From the NCBI GenBank assembly GCA_021781255.1, contig JAJXXG010000486.1:1-5763 (forward strand): 5,763 nucleotides of DNA, read 5' to 3'. The DNA is from Acidobacteriota bacterium. Lineage in GTDB: Bacteria; Acidobacteriota; Terriglobia; Terriglobales; Acidobacteriaceae. Of the stretch, positions 1 to 5,763 are shown one piece after another. The translations under genes were made by a program, and so were the position numbers. Each line of letters starts with the position of its first letter. Positions within the stretch are counted from its first letter, which is position 1. The notes under the pieces are model-generated. The model searched no databases and had not been told where the DNA came from. It saw only the letters and a program-made list of their open reading frames with translations.

Positions 1-252
1 CAGCGTGACTGCGGCGTCGATGGTCCAGAAAGCTGTGCAGCAGAACCACAGATAGAGCGCGAGCGTGAACCAGCAGAATACGCCCGGTGCGCGGATGCGC
101 CCGGCCTGAAAGACAGCCGGAAGGGCCGTCAACAGCACCAGCAAGCCCGCGACGCGCGCCACATTGCCCAGCGGTTCGCCCAGGTCGAGCGAGTACTCCC
201 AGGGAATCGAAAATGCGAAGAGGAGCAGGAGAGCCTGCGCGATCCGGCGCAT
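1..252 (-). CDS. O-antigen ligase/polymerase-like membrane protein, N-terminal part (runs off the left edge)
   Basis: The first 84 codons are visible, starting at ATG 252-250, with no stop before the window edge. The translation starts MRRIAQALLLLFAFSIPWEY and has three hydrophobic segments, at about residues 5-17, 30-48 and 58-75. The third is followed by a W-T-I-D stretch. This pattern (a hydrophobic first helix, an IPWE-type turn, then closely spaced helices) is typical of the N-terminus of O-antigen ligase/polymerase (WaaL/Wzy-like) inner-membrane proteins, which join or polymerise lipid-linked glycans on the periplasmic face. The start is supported by an AGAGG motif 8 nt upstream and by the stop of the preceding export gene, which lies only 2 nt before it. 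That spacing suggests one operon with translational coupling. The catalytic periplasmic loop lies outside the window, so ligase, polymerase or another multi-pass protein cannot be told apart. The polysaccharide context is the main support. Confidence 0.72.
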   Translation of the reverse strand, partial: MRRIAQALLLLFAFSIPWEYSLDLGEPLGNVARVAGLLVLLTALPAVFQAGRIRAPGVFCWFTLALYLWFCCTAFWTIDAAVTL

Positions 253-254
253 CG

Positions 255-2748
255 CTAATACCTCTGGGAGTAGACCAGGGCGGAGTAGATTCCGACGCCG
301 ATGGTGGATTGAATCGCGGATTCCATGGTCCGGTTGGCGAGATTTTTGGCGAAGGAGTCGGGCACGTAGAGGATGTCGCGGTCCTCGATCGGCTGGTCGG
401 GATCCTGGCCGCTCAGCATGCGCTTGAGGTTGAGGGCGATCATGGCGCGCCCGCCATTCCGCTCGCGAATGAGCACGGCGTGGCCGACGTTGGCGTTGAT
501 GGACGGCCCCCAGGCGAGCGAGAGGGCCTGGACGACGGTGAGCCCCTGCACGGGGTCAACGGGAAACCCGCCGGGCCGGATTACGTCGCCGACCACGTAG
601 ACGAGTCCGGCGCGGCTGACCTGGACGGTGTCACCGGGAATGAGCTCGGGGTTGTGATCGGAGGCGGTGTCAGTGCCGCTGGGATCGAGGACCACGGGAT
701 GCGGGGTTTTGGGATCGGCGGCGTGGAAGATGTTGACCAAACGCCCGGCGTTGGGCGATAGCCCCGAGGCGGCTGAGATTAGATCGAGCAAGCGATGGTG
801 GTAAGTGTAGGGGTAGACGCCGGGATGGGTTACCTCGCCGAGGACGCTGACGTCCTGGCCGGCGTAGGCGGTGACGAGCACGGAGACGAGCGGATGCAGC
901 AGCATGCCTTTTTTCAGCAACTGCGCGGCGATGGCGCGGGCCGCGGACTGCTCGTCCAACCCGGCAAGCATGATTTCGCCGATCAAGGGGAGCATCACGG
1001 AGCCATCGGGGGCGACGCGAACGACGGAATGAAACTCCGGCGTGTGGTACTCGCTGATGTCAAGAGCATCACCGGGGGCGATGGGCGCGGGCATGGGCGA
1101 AGACGACTGGGCGGCCACGAGCGCGGCGCCTGCCGTTCCGGGGCTGTTCCAAACGGGAGGAGCTTCTCTGGAATTGGGAACGATGCGCGTATCCGTTGAC
1201 TGCGGGATGTTGACCACGCCGCTGGGCAGGCCGGAGGTGTTGGGAGTGGGCGGCTGCGCGTGAAGGCCGGCGGCGGCCGCGAGCAGCACCAGCAGCGCGG
1301 CCGCCGCGGGAGCTTTGAGCGCGTCGCGCAAGAGCGCGGCCGCGACCGCGATCCAGAGGCCGACGAAGAACGTGATGGCCAGATACAGCGGGGGATCGGG
1401 CGCAACGGGCCTGGCGGGCCGGCGGGCGGCATCGACGACGGAGATATTCGAGCCGTGGAGTCCGGCGGCAAGCCCGGCCTCTTCGGATTTGGCGAGCACC
1501 TGGAGATAGAGCTCGTGGCTGGCGTTGGATTCCTGGCGCATGACGGCGTATTGGGCGGCGGCCTGGTTCAGTTTCATGCCTTCGGCGGTGACCTGATCGA
1601 GGCTTTTGCGCACCAGGCTCTCGCGATCGACGGCGGTTTGCCAATTGCCGCGGAAACGCTGGACGAGGCGAGCGTCTTCGGACTGTTTCTGGCGGTCAAG
1701 ATCCTGCAACTGCCGCGCAATCTCGACGACGCGGGGAAAGCTGGGACCGTGCTCCGCGCTGAGCTGCGCCCGCTCCTGTTCGAGGTCGCTGCGGCGGGCG
1801 CGAATCTGGGCGAGGATTGAGGTGGCAAAGCCGGCATCGGGCGCCTGGAGGCGGGGATCGGCGGCGATGACCATCTCAGGATCGCCCTTGGAGGCGGCGC
1901 GGTACTCGGCCTCGCAGAGGATGCGGTCGGTGGTGGCCGCAACCAGCCGGCGGCTCAGCTCGTCGATCTCAATCAGGGCCGAGGAGTGCTCGGTTTCGCC
2001 GGGCTGGCCGTTGAGCTGAAGCTCGGGGGTGCTGACGATGCGGTTCCGGGCTTCGAAGTCGGCGAGGCGCTGCTGGTCGCGATCGACGCGGGACTTCAAG
2101 CCGGCGAGCTGGACATTGAGCCAGCCGGAGGCCTGCGCCGTGGCCTCGATCTGCGCGTCCATCTCCTGCTGCTGATAGGCGCGAACCAGGGTGTTGACCA
2201 CGACGGCCGACAGGGCGGCATCGCGGCAGCGGAAACGGATCTGAACCAGGAGGGTTCGAGGCATGGTCTGCACGTGCAGACGCCGACTGAAGCGATCGAG
2301 GAGCCAGGCCTGAGCGTCGGCAGAGGGCCTGCTGGGATCGAAGCCGGGAAATCTGGCGGAGAAGCGGCCGTTGAAACCGGGCTGCTGATAGAGTTTCAGC
2401 TCTGTGATGCCAGGCGAGTTGATCGCTCCGCAGAACGCCGGCCAGCGTTTCGAGCGCGAGCGGAGCGGAGAGGATCGAGGCGGCAGCGAAGGACTCCTGC
2501 GAGCCCAAGCTCAACGCCGAGAGCGGGCCGGTGTGCAGCTCCACCTGGGCGGCGGCTTCATACTGATTGGGCGCGAGGAGGCAATAAAGGAGACAGAGCA
2601 GCAAAAGGCCGGCCTGAACGGCGGCGATGAGACGCCGGCGGCGGCACAGAGCCTGCCAGAGATCCCGCAGCGACGCCGATGCGGGCGGGAGGTTTGAAAG
2701 CGGAGCGCGCGGCGCAGAGTCGCCGGGCAAGGCAGAGTGAAAGGACAC
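255..2748 (-). CDS. Wzz/GumC-type chain-length domain fused to Wza-type polysaccharide export protein; frameshifted near 2409
   Basis: Two reading frames together encode one protein of about 830 residues. The 5' part (about 2748-2410) has a Wzz N-terminus: a basic stretch (CRRRRLIAA), a membrane helix, then APNQYEAAAQVEL. It ends at ..LRSDQLAW, and the expected continuation ITELKLYQQPGF is in another frame from 2408. From there the frame is open to TAG at 255. Numbered from codon 2273, the second part has a coiled-coil periplasmic region (about 54-240), a C-terminal Wzz-like helix (296-315), a second hydrophobic segment ending LHAQ (320-340), a poly_export domain (about 397-473, with PGDALDISEYHTPEFH) and two SLBB-like domains (about 474-555 and 557-636, with VLGEVTHPGVYPY and VVGDVIRPGGFPV). 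No Walker motifs are seen, so there is no tyrosine-kinase domain. Known roles: Wzz proteins set chain length at the inner membrane, and Wza forms the export channel. The start is uncertain: GTG 2748 is preferred, with TTG 2760 and GTG 2871 in the same frame and no strong ribosome binding site at 2748 or 2760. An annotator ignoring the frameshift would start at GTG 2273, which cuts off the first helix. Confidence 0.8.
261..265 (-). promoter_or_regulatory. Ribosome binding site for the ligase-like gene
   Basis: Read on the minus strand this is AGAGG, 8 nt before ATG 252-250. It lies inside the last codons of the upstream export gene. It fits the ATG start and the TAG-CG-ATG stop/start junction seen at 257-250. 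Confidence 0.55.
1254..1316 (-). other. Internal signal-peptide-like segment between the Wzz and Wza domains
   Basis: These codons (residues 320-340 counted from 2273) encode Lys, a run of about 18 Ala/Leu-rich hydrophobic residues, and then G-L-H-A-Q. The segment follows the second Wzz membrane helix after a short charged loop (R-D-A-L-K). It looks like a normal secretion signal with a possible signal peptidase I site after A339. There is no lipobox cysteine, unlike E. coli Wza. The topology works: the Wzz helix returns to the cytoplasm, and this segment sends the Wza domain back out. Cleavage is an inference. Confidence 0.5.
2406..2412 (-). other. Apparent frameshift inside the Wzz domain
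   Basis: On the minus strand the codon for the last well-conserved residue of the upstream frame (Trp, TGG, 2412-2410) is followed by a single base, C at 2409. The downstream frame then resumes with ATC (Ile, 2408-2406). Family-like residues run right up to Trp in one frame and begin right at Ile in the other, which pins the shift tightly. One extra base or two missing bases would explain it. There is no homopolymer or slippery heptamer here, so programmed frameshifting is unlikely. A disabling mutation or a sequencing/assembly error are the likely explanations. Confidence 0.75.
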
Positions 2749-2965
2749 CGAATCAGGCAACGGATACAAACCCCGCTCATCAGCAAATACGCAGAGCCAA
2801 GGCCTCGACCGACAATCAGCGGGATTGCGGCTGGAAGCGGCAGCGCGGGCTGCACGGTGCGCAGCCGACACTCGCCATGAGCCTCACCGCCCGCAAGGAT
2901 GGGGGCGCACAAGGGATGGCCCTGGCGTTTGGAACGAGGAGCCAATTCTGAGGAAAATTGATATC

Positions 2966-2994
2966 AGTGTCTTCTATAAACGAGGAATCGTCAA
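2966..2994 (-). promoter_or_regulatory. Possible sigma-70-type promoter for the export/ligase operon
   Basis: On the minus strand TTGACG (2994-2989, five of six matches to the -35 consensus) is followed after 17 nt by GACACT (2971-2966, a weak -10 that keeps the key A and T). It lies in the AT-rich island of an otherwise GC-rich gap and points toward the export gene. Transcription from it would give a leader of about 200 nt. The weak -10 keeps confidence low. Confidence 0.27.
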
Positions 2995-3059
2995 TGTCGC
3001 CGGTCACACATGGCTTTGATCACGCGGCGCGCGATGGAGGGTGTGGGCGCAGGACAAGG

Positions 3060-3091
3060 CCGCGCCGGGAGGCCGGCACGGCGAGGCGCGG
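3060..3091 (-). terminator. GC-rich hairpin downstream of the epimerase (possible weak terminator)
   Basis: A 7-bp stem pairs 3060-3066 with 3085-3091 (CCGCGCC/GGCGCGG). A smaller 4-bp stem, 3072-3075 with 3079-3082, sits inside it. On the epimerase transcript it begins about 20 nt after the stop codon. No U-rich tract follows, so it may be only a transcript-end structure or chance in GC-rich DNA. Confidence 0.25.
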
Positions 3092-3112
3092 AGAGCGGCG
3101 AAGGGATCGAAG

Positions 3113-4051
3113 TCAGCCTGCGAGGCGATACCACTCGACGGTGCGGCGCAGGCCCTCGGCAAAGTCGACCGAGGGGGTGTAGCCGAGCAGCTCGCGAGCG
3201 AGACCGATGTCGGCAAGCGAGTGTTTAATGTCGCCCGAGCGAGCCTCAGCGTAGGCGGGAGCGCCCTGATATCCGGTGAGGCCGCAGAGGATCTGAAAGG
3301 TCTGGTTGAGGGTGACGGCCGCGCCTGTGGCCAGATTCATCATGCGTCCGGCCACCTTGTCCGCAGGCGCGGAAGCGGCGAGCAGGTTGGCATGGACCAC
3401 ATTGTCAATATAAGTAAAGTCGCGGCTCTGTTCGCCGTCGCCATAGATGGTGGGCTGCTGGCCGGCGAGCATTTTGCGGCAAAAGATGGCCAGGACGCCG
3501 GAGTAGTGCGAGGTTGGATCCTGATAAGGGCCGAAGACGTTGAAGTAGCGCAGAGTGACGGTCTGAAGCCCGTAGACGCAGTTGAAGGCGGCGAGGTAGT
3601 GCTCGCCGGCGAGCTTGGCGACGGCGTAGGGCGTAATGGGATGGGGCAGCATCTGCTCGCGCTTGGGAAGGGTGGGAGTATCGCCATAGACCGAGGACGA
3701 GCCGGCATAGACGACACGGCGCACGCCGGCATCTTTTGCGGCCACGAGCACGTTCAGAGTGGCATCCACGCACATGCGGTTGGTTGTGACGGGATCGGCA
3801 ACCGACCTGGGCACGGAGGCCAGAGCGGCCTGGTGGAAGACGATATCGACTCCGGCGCAGGCGCGAGCGCAGACGGCGGGATCGGCGAGATCGCCTTCGA
3901 GGAACTCCATGGCCTGAAGGCCTTCGAGGTTGGCATGTTTGCCGGTAATAAAACTGTCGACGCCGCGTACAGAATCTCCGCGCGCCAGAAGAGCCGCCGC
4001 AATGGAGCGGCCGATAAAGCCGGCGGCGCCGGTAACTAAGTATTTGGGCAC
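3113..4051 (-). CDS. NAD-dependent nucleotide-sugar 4-epimerase, extended SDR family (WbpP/TviC-like)
   Basis: This 312-residue protein is a full-length extended short-chain dehydrogenase/reductase. It has an N-terminal Rossmann motif TGAAGFIG (residues 7-14), HQAALASVPRS (73-83), a catalytic-site SSS (118-120) and the active-site pair Y142-x3-K146. RYFNVFGP (168-175), GDGEQSRDFTYIDN (204-217) and RSGDIKHSLADI (271-282) follow. The HQAAL-SVPRS and GD-HSLADI motifs resemble WbpP and TviC, which interconvert UDP-GlcNAc/UDP-GalNAc or their uronic acids at C4. The exact substrate is inferred: the divergent neighbour is a matching UDP-sugar 6-dehydrogenase, so UDP-GlcNAcA to UDP-GalNAcA is a natural reading. 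The enzyme would be cytoplasmic. The start is GTG at 4051, since no in-frame ATG lies just upstream and the Rossmann motif begins at residue 7. A GGGGTGGG stretch just before it can serve as ribosome binding site. A plain UDP-glucose 4-epimerase or 4,6-dehydratase is less likely. Confidence 0.92.
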   Translation of the reverse strand: MPKYLVTGAAGFIGRSIAAALLARGDSVRGVDSFITGKHANLEGLQAMEFLEGDLADPAVCARACAGVDIVFHQAALASVPRSVADPVTTNRMCVDATLNVLVAAKDAGVRRVVYAGSSSVYGDTPTLPKREQMLPHPITPYAVAKLAGEHYLAAFNCVYGLQTVTLRYFNVFGPYQDPTSHYSGVLAIFCRKMLAGQQPTIYGDGEQSRDFTYIDNVVHANLLAASAPADKVAGRMMNLATGAAVTLNQTFQILCGLTGYQGAPAYAEARSGDIKHSLADIGLARELLGYTPSVDFAEGLRRTVEWYRLAG

Positions 4052-4157
4052 GTACCCACCCCAGGGAATAAATGCATGAAGAGACCGAAATGCCGGTTCC
4101 TTTTTCTTATACTAAAGCACGCACAACCGAGGGCTCCGGGCACGATACAATCACGGC
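4052..4157. promoter_or_regulatory. Divergent promoter region between the epimerase and dehydrogenase genes
   Basis: These 106 bp separate two divergently transcribed sugar-nucleotide genes. They include an AT-rich core at about 4100-4117. Within it, TATACT (4108-4113) is a good plus-strand -10, and the same bases read on the minus strand give TATAAG (4112-4107). A second plus-strand -10-like element, TACAAT (4146-4151), lies 6 nt before the dehydrogenase ATG. Clear -35 hexamers are not visible at the usual spacing for any of these. Overlapping divergent -10 elements would let one regulator affect both genes, but that is inference. Confidence 0.45.
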
Positions 4158-5504
4158 ATGACGAACGTCACGACGGAACACTCCCCCACATTAAAACTGA
4201 AACTGGAAACGCGCGAGGCACGCATTGGCATTGTGGGCATGGGCTACGTGGGTTTGCCCCTGGCCCTGCTTTTTTCAAGCGAAGGGTTCCGGGTAACGGG
4301 ATTCGATATTGCCGCGGACAAGGTGGCGACGCTGAATGCGGGCAAATCGTACATTGTGCGCATCCTGCCGGAGGCGATCGAAGCGGCGCGCAAAGCGGGC
4401 TTCAGCGCCACGTCGGATTACGCGGGAATCGCGGAGATGGACGCCATCATCATCTGCGTGCCGACGCCGCTTGACGAGCACCACGAGCCGGATCTGAGTT
4501 TTGTGACCGGGACGGTGAAGGCCCTGTCACCAAATATTCATGAAGGGCAACTGATTGTGCTGGAGAGCACGACCTATCCCGGCACGACCGAGGAGGTGGT
4601 TGTACCGCTTCTGGAGTCGGGCAACCGGCATGGACTGAGGGTTGCGCGCGGAGGCGAAACGAGCGGCGTGCATGTGGCGTTTTCGCCGGAGCGCGAGGAT
4701 CCCGGCAACGACAGCGTGGACCGGCGGGATATTCCCAAGGTTGTGGGCGGCTGCAGCAGCGCGGCGGCCGAGCTGGCGGCGGCAATGTACGGCAGCATCT
4801 TTCACCGCGTGGTGCCGGTAAGCAGCCCGGCAGCGGCGGAGATGACGAAGCTGCTTGAGAACATCTATCGCTGCGTGAACATCGCGCTGGTGAACGAGCT
4901 GAAGCAACTGTGCATTCGCATGGGCATCGACATTCACGAGGTGATCGACGCCGCGAAGACGAAGCCGTTCGGCTTCCAGGCCTTTTATCCTGGTCCCGGA
5001 CTGGGAGGCCACTGCATTCCCATCGATCCGTTTTATCTGTCGTGGAAGGCGCGCGAGTTCGACTTCCGCACGCGCTTCATCGAACTGGCGGGCGAAGTGA
5101 ACACGGCGATGCCCTACTTTGTGCTGGAGCAGATGGCGGCGGCGCTGAACGAACACGGCAAGAACTTCAAAGGATCGAAGGTGCTGATTCTGGGCGTGGC
5201 GTACAAGCGCGATATCGACGATCTGCGCGAGTCGCCGGCGCTCACGATCATCGAGCTGCTGCGCAAGAAGGGCGCCAACGTTGCCTACAACGATCCCTTC
5301 TTCGCCAAGGTGGGACATGGCCGGAAATACGATCTGAACATGACGCGCGCACCGCTGGACGATCTGGGGCAATACGACGCGGTGGTCATCGTGACCGACC
5401 ACAGCAGCTACGATTACGCGCGCATCGTGCGCGAGGCGCAACTGGTCATCGACACGCGCAACGCGACGCGCGGCATCGAGTCGGCGAAGATCATCCACTG
5501 CTAG
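4158..5504 (+). CDS. UDP-sugar 6-dehydrogenase (UDP-GlcNAc/ManNAc/glucose dehydrogenase family, WbpA/TviB-like)
   Basis: This 448-residue, full-length cytoplasmic enzyme oxidises C6 of a UDP-sugar to the uronic acid with two NAD+. The NAD-binding motif is GIVGMGYVGLPL (residues 24-35; glycines 27, 29 and 32). CVPTPLDEHHEPDLSFV (100-116), ESTTYPGTTEE (136-146) and FSPEREDPGN (175-184) follow. Next come AAAEMTKLLEN (225-235, with Lys231 and Asn235), the catalytic cysteine C286 in GPGLGGHCIPIDPFYL, and the C-terminal motif GVAYKRDIDDLRESP (346-360). The ESTTYPGTT and SPEREDPGN forms are those I associate with WbpA/TviB-type UDP-N-acetylhexosamine dehydrogenases rather than UDP-glucose dehydrogenases, so UDP-GlcNAc is the likely substrate. 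All expected catalytic residues are present. ATG 4158 is the only reasonable start, as the next in-frame ATG falls inside the glycine motif. It has no clear ribosome binding site. It diverges from the WbpP/TviC-like epimerase, and the two probably act in sequence. Confidence 0.95.
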   Translation: MTNVTTEHSPTLKLKLETREARIGIVGMGYVGLPLALLFSSEGFRVTGFDIAADKVATLNAGKSYIVRILPEAIEAARKAGFSATSDYAGIAEMDAIIICVPTPLDEHHEPDLSFVTGTVKALSPNIHEGQLIVLESTTYPGTTEEVVVPLLESGNRHGLRVARGGETSGVHVAFSPEREDPGNDSVDRRDIPKVVGGCSSAAAELAAAMYGSIFHRVVPVSSPAAAEMTKLLENIYRCVNIALVNELKQLCIRMGIDIHEVIDAAKTKPFGFQAFYPGPGLGGHCIPIDPFYLSWKAREFDFRTRFIELAGEVNTAMPYFVLEQMAAALNEHGKNFKGSKVLILGVAYKRDIDDLRESPALTIIELLRKKGANVAYNDPFFAKVGHGRKYDLNMTRAPLDDLGQYDAVVIVTDHSSYDYARIVREAQLVIDTRNATRGIESAKIIHC

Positions 5505-5508
5505 CGCG

Positions 5509-5543
5509 TGGATGCACGCGGAGGGGCATCCTGCGTGCATCCA
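5509..5543 (+). terminator. Strong hairpin downstream of the dehydrogenase (probable terminator)
   Basis: A perfect 11-bp inverted repeat, TGGATGCACGC (5509-5519) and GCGTGCATCCA (5533-5543), starts 4 nt after the stop codon. G-T and G-C pairs inside can extend the stem to 13 bp around a 9-nt loop. No T-run follows, so it is not a textbook intrinsic terminator. A second short hairpin (CTGCC 5551-5555 with GGCAG 5562-5566) lies just beyond. Transcript-end stabilisation or a protein-binding palindrome are alternatives. Confidence 0.5.
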
Positions 5544-5649
5544 GATCGCTCTGCCGTCCCGGGCAGCGGCCGCGCAGCCGAGAGGCGAAGTTCCCGCCGC
5601 AGTCACATGCGCGCCGCCGGGTCTTCGTGTATTGTTTCTGAGTGCGCTC

Positions 5650-5763
5650 ATGACAGTCCTGCTGCCAACTCTGGTTGAGCCAAAGCAATTCGCGCTCTGG
5701 GAACGGATTTTGTTTGTGGTTCTGGCGGCGGCATCCTTTTATGGATTCTGGCGACAGATCGGA
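5650..5763 (+). CDS. N-terminus of a membrane protein, tentatively a membrane-anchored Fe-S oxidoreductase (runs off the right edge)
   Basis: Thirty-eight codons are open from ATG 5650 to the end of the window. The peptide starts MTVLLPTLVEPKQFALWERI and continues into a hydrophobic helix (about residues 20-34) ending FYGFWRQIG. A short N-terminus, one helix and an aromatic/basic boundary resemble the start of (Fe-S)-binding oxidoreductases with a NarI/HdrE-like membrane domain, as I remember them from Acidobacteriota. No cysteine cluster is visible yet, so the function is a weak inference. The start is uncertain: the ribosome binding site is poor (GAGT about 7 nt upstream), and TTG 5632 is an in-frame alternative. 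The hairpins behind the dehydrogenase suggest a separate transcription unit. Confidence 0.55.
   Translation, partial: MTVLLPTLVEPKQFALWERILFVVLAAASFYGFWRQIG

Larger units (their letters stand above)
2749..3112. other. Gap between the epimerase and export genes, without a convincing gene
   Basis: The short open frames here on either strand are arginine-rich or otherwise look like out-of-frame translations, and none has a recognisable motif. The stretch holds a GC-rich potential hairpin at 3060-3091, close to the epimerase stop. It also holds a relatively AT-rich island at about 2942-2998 that could contain the promoter of the export gene. Nothing else is recognised. Confidence 0.5.

Noticed and set aside
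1260..1820. Plus-strand open frames opposite the Wzz-Wza gene, including 1260-1820, 1986-2630 and 87-761
   Set aside because: Their translations are Gly/Arg/Glu-rich shadows with no domains, while the minus strand encodes clear Wzz and Wza domains.
2403..2415. Programmed ribosomal frameshifting as the explanation for the frame change
   Set aside because: There is no slippery heptamer, no homopolymer run and no obvious upstream Shine-Dalgarno-like stimulator at the switch point. A simple indel is the better explanation.
2816..2878. A short minus-strand ORF (20 codons, starting MASVGCAPCSPRCRF) with a ribosome-binding-like GGTGAGG, a possible leader peptide
   Set aside because: The spacing of GGTGAGG to the ATG is only 3 nt. 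The peptide has no known leader features and no attenuator hairpin is visible after it.
3041..4039. A 332-codon open frame on the plus strand covering almost the whole epimerase gene
   Set aside because: The antisense product is low in complexity and has no recognisable motif. The minus-strand frame carries all the SDR motifs. Long antisense frames are common in GC-rich genes with strong third-position bias.
5566..5573. GCGGCCGC palindrome
   Set aside because: It is an 8-bp restriction-site-like palindrome, expected by chance in GC-rich sequence, with no supporting context.
4527..5651. A 374-codon minus-strand open frame across the dehydrogenase
   Set aside because: It is rich in Arg, His and Ala, as expected of an antisense shadow, and has no family motif. 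The plus-strand frame contains every dehydrogenase signature.

Overview
The window is high-GC bacterial DNA holding part of a polysaccharide (capsule, exopolysaccharide or O-antigen-like) locus. I infer a Gram-negative host, because one gene encodes an outer-membrane polysaccharide export domain. Acidobacteriota (Terriglobia/Acidobacteriaceae-like) is my best guess, from the style of the export protein and of the partial protein at the right edge. That assignment rests on remembered family resemblance, not on a search.

Layout. Positions 1-4051 are read on the minus strand, in the order: a WbpP/TviC-type nucleotide-sugar 4-epimerase (4051-3113); a gap of about 360 bp with no convincing gene; a long gene fusing a Wzz/GumC-type chain-length domain to a Wza-type export domain (about 2748-255); then, after only 2 nt, the start of a multi-membrane-span protein that looks like an O-antigen ligase/polymerase and runs off the left edge. 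On the plus strand, diverging from the epimerase across a 106-bp promoter region, is a WbpA/TviB-type UDP-sugar 6-dehydrogenase (4158-5504). A strong hairpin follows it. The last 114 bp open a new plus-strand gene for a membrane protein, tentatively a membrane-anchored Fe-S oxidoreductase, probably unrelated to the polysaccharide cluster.

How the genes fit. The dehydrogenase and epimerase together would make a uronic-acid nucleotide sugar, most simply UDP-GlcNAc to UDP-GlcNAcA to UDP-GalNAcA, for repeat-unit synthesis. The Wzz-Wza fusion would control chain length and export, and the ligase/polymerase-like protein would polymerise or transfer the chain.

Two points deserve attention. First, the inner-membrane chain-length domain and the export-channel domain form one continuous reading frame, with a signal-peptide-like segment between them. 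Second, that gene carries an apparent frameshift near 2409, which either disables it in this genome or is a sequence error. I found no tRNA, rRNA, CRISPR array or insertion sequence.
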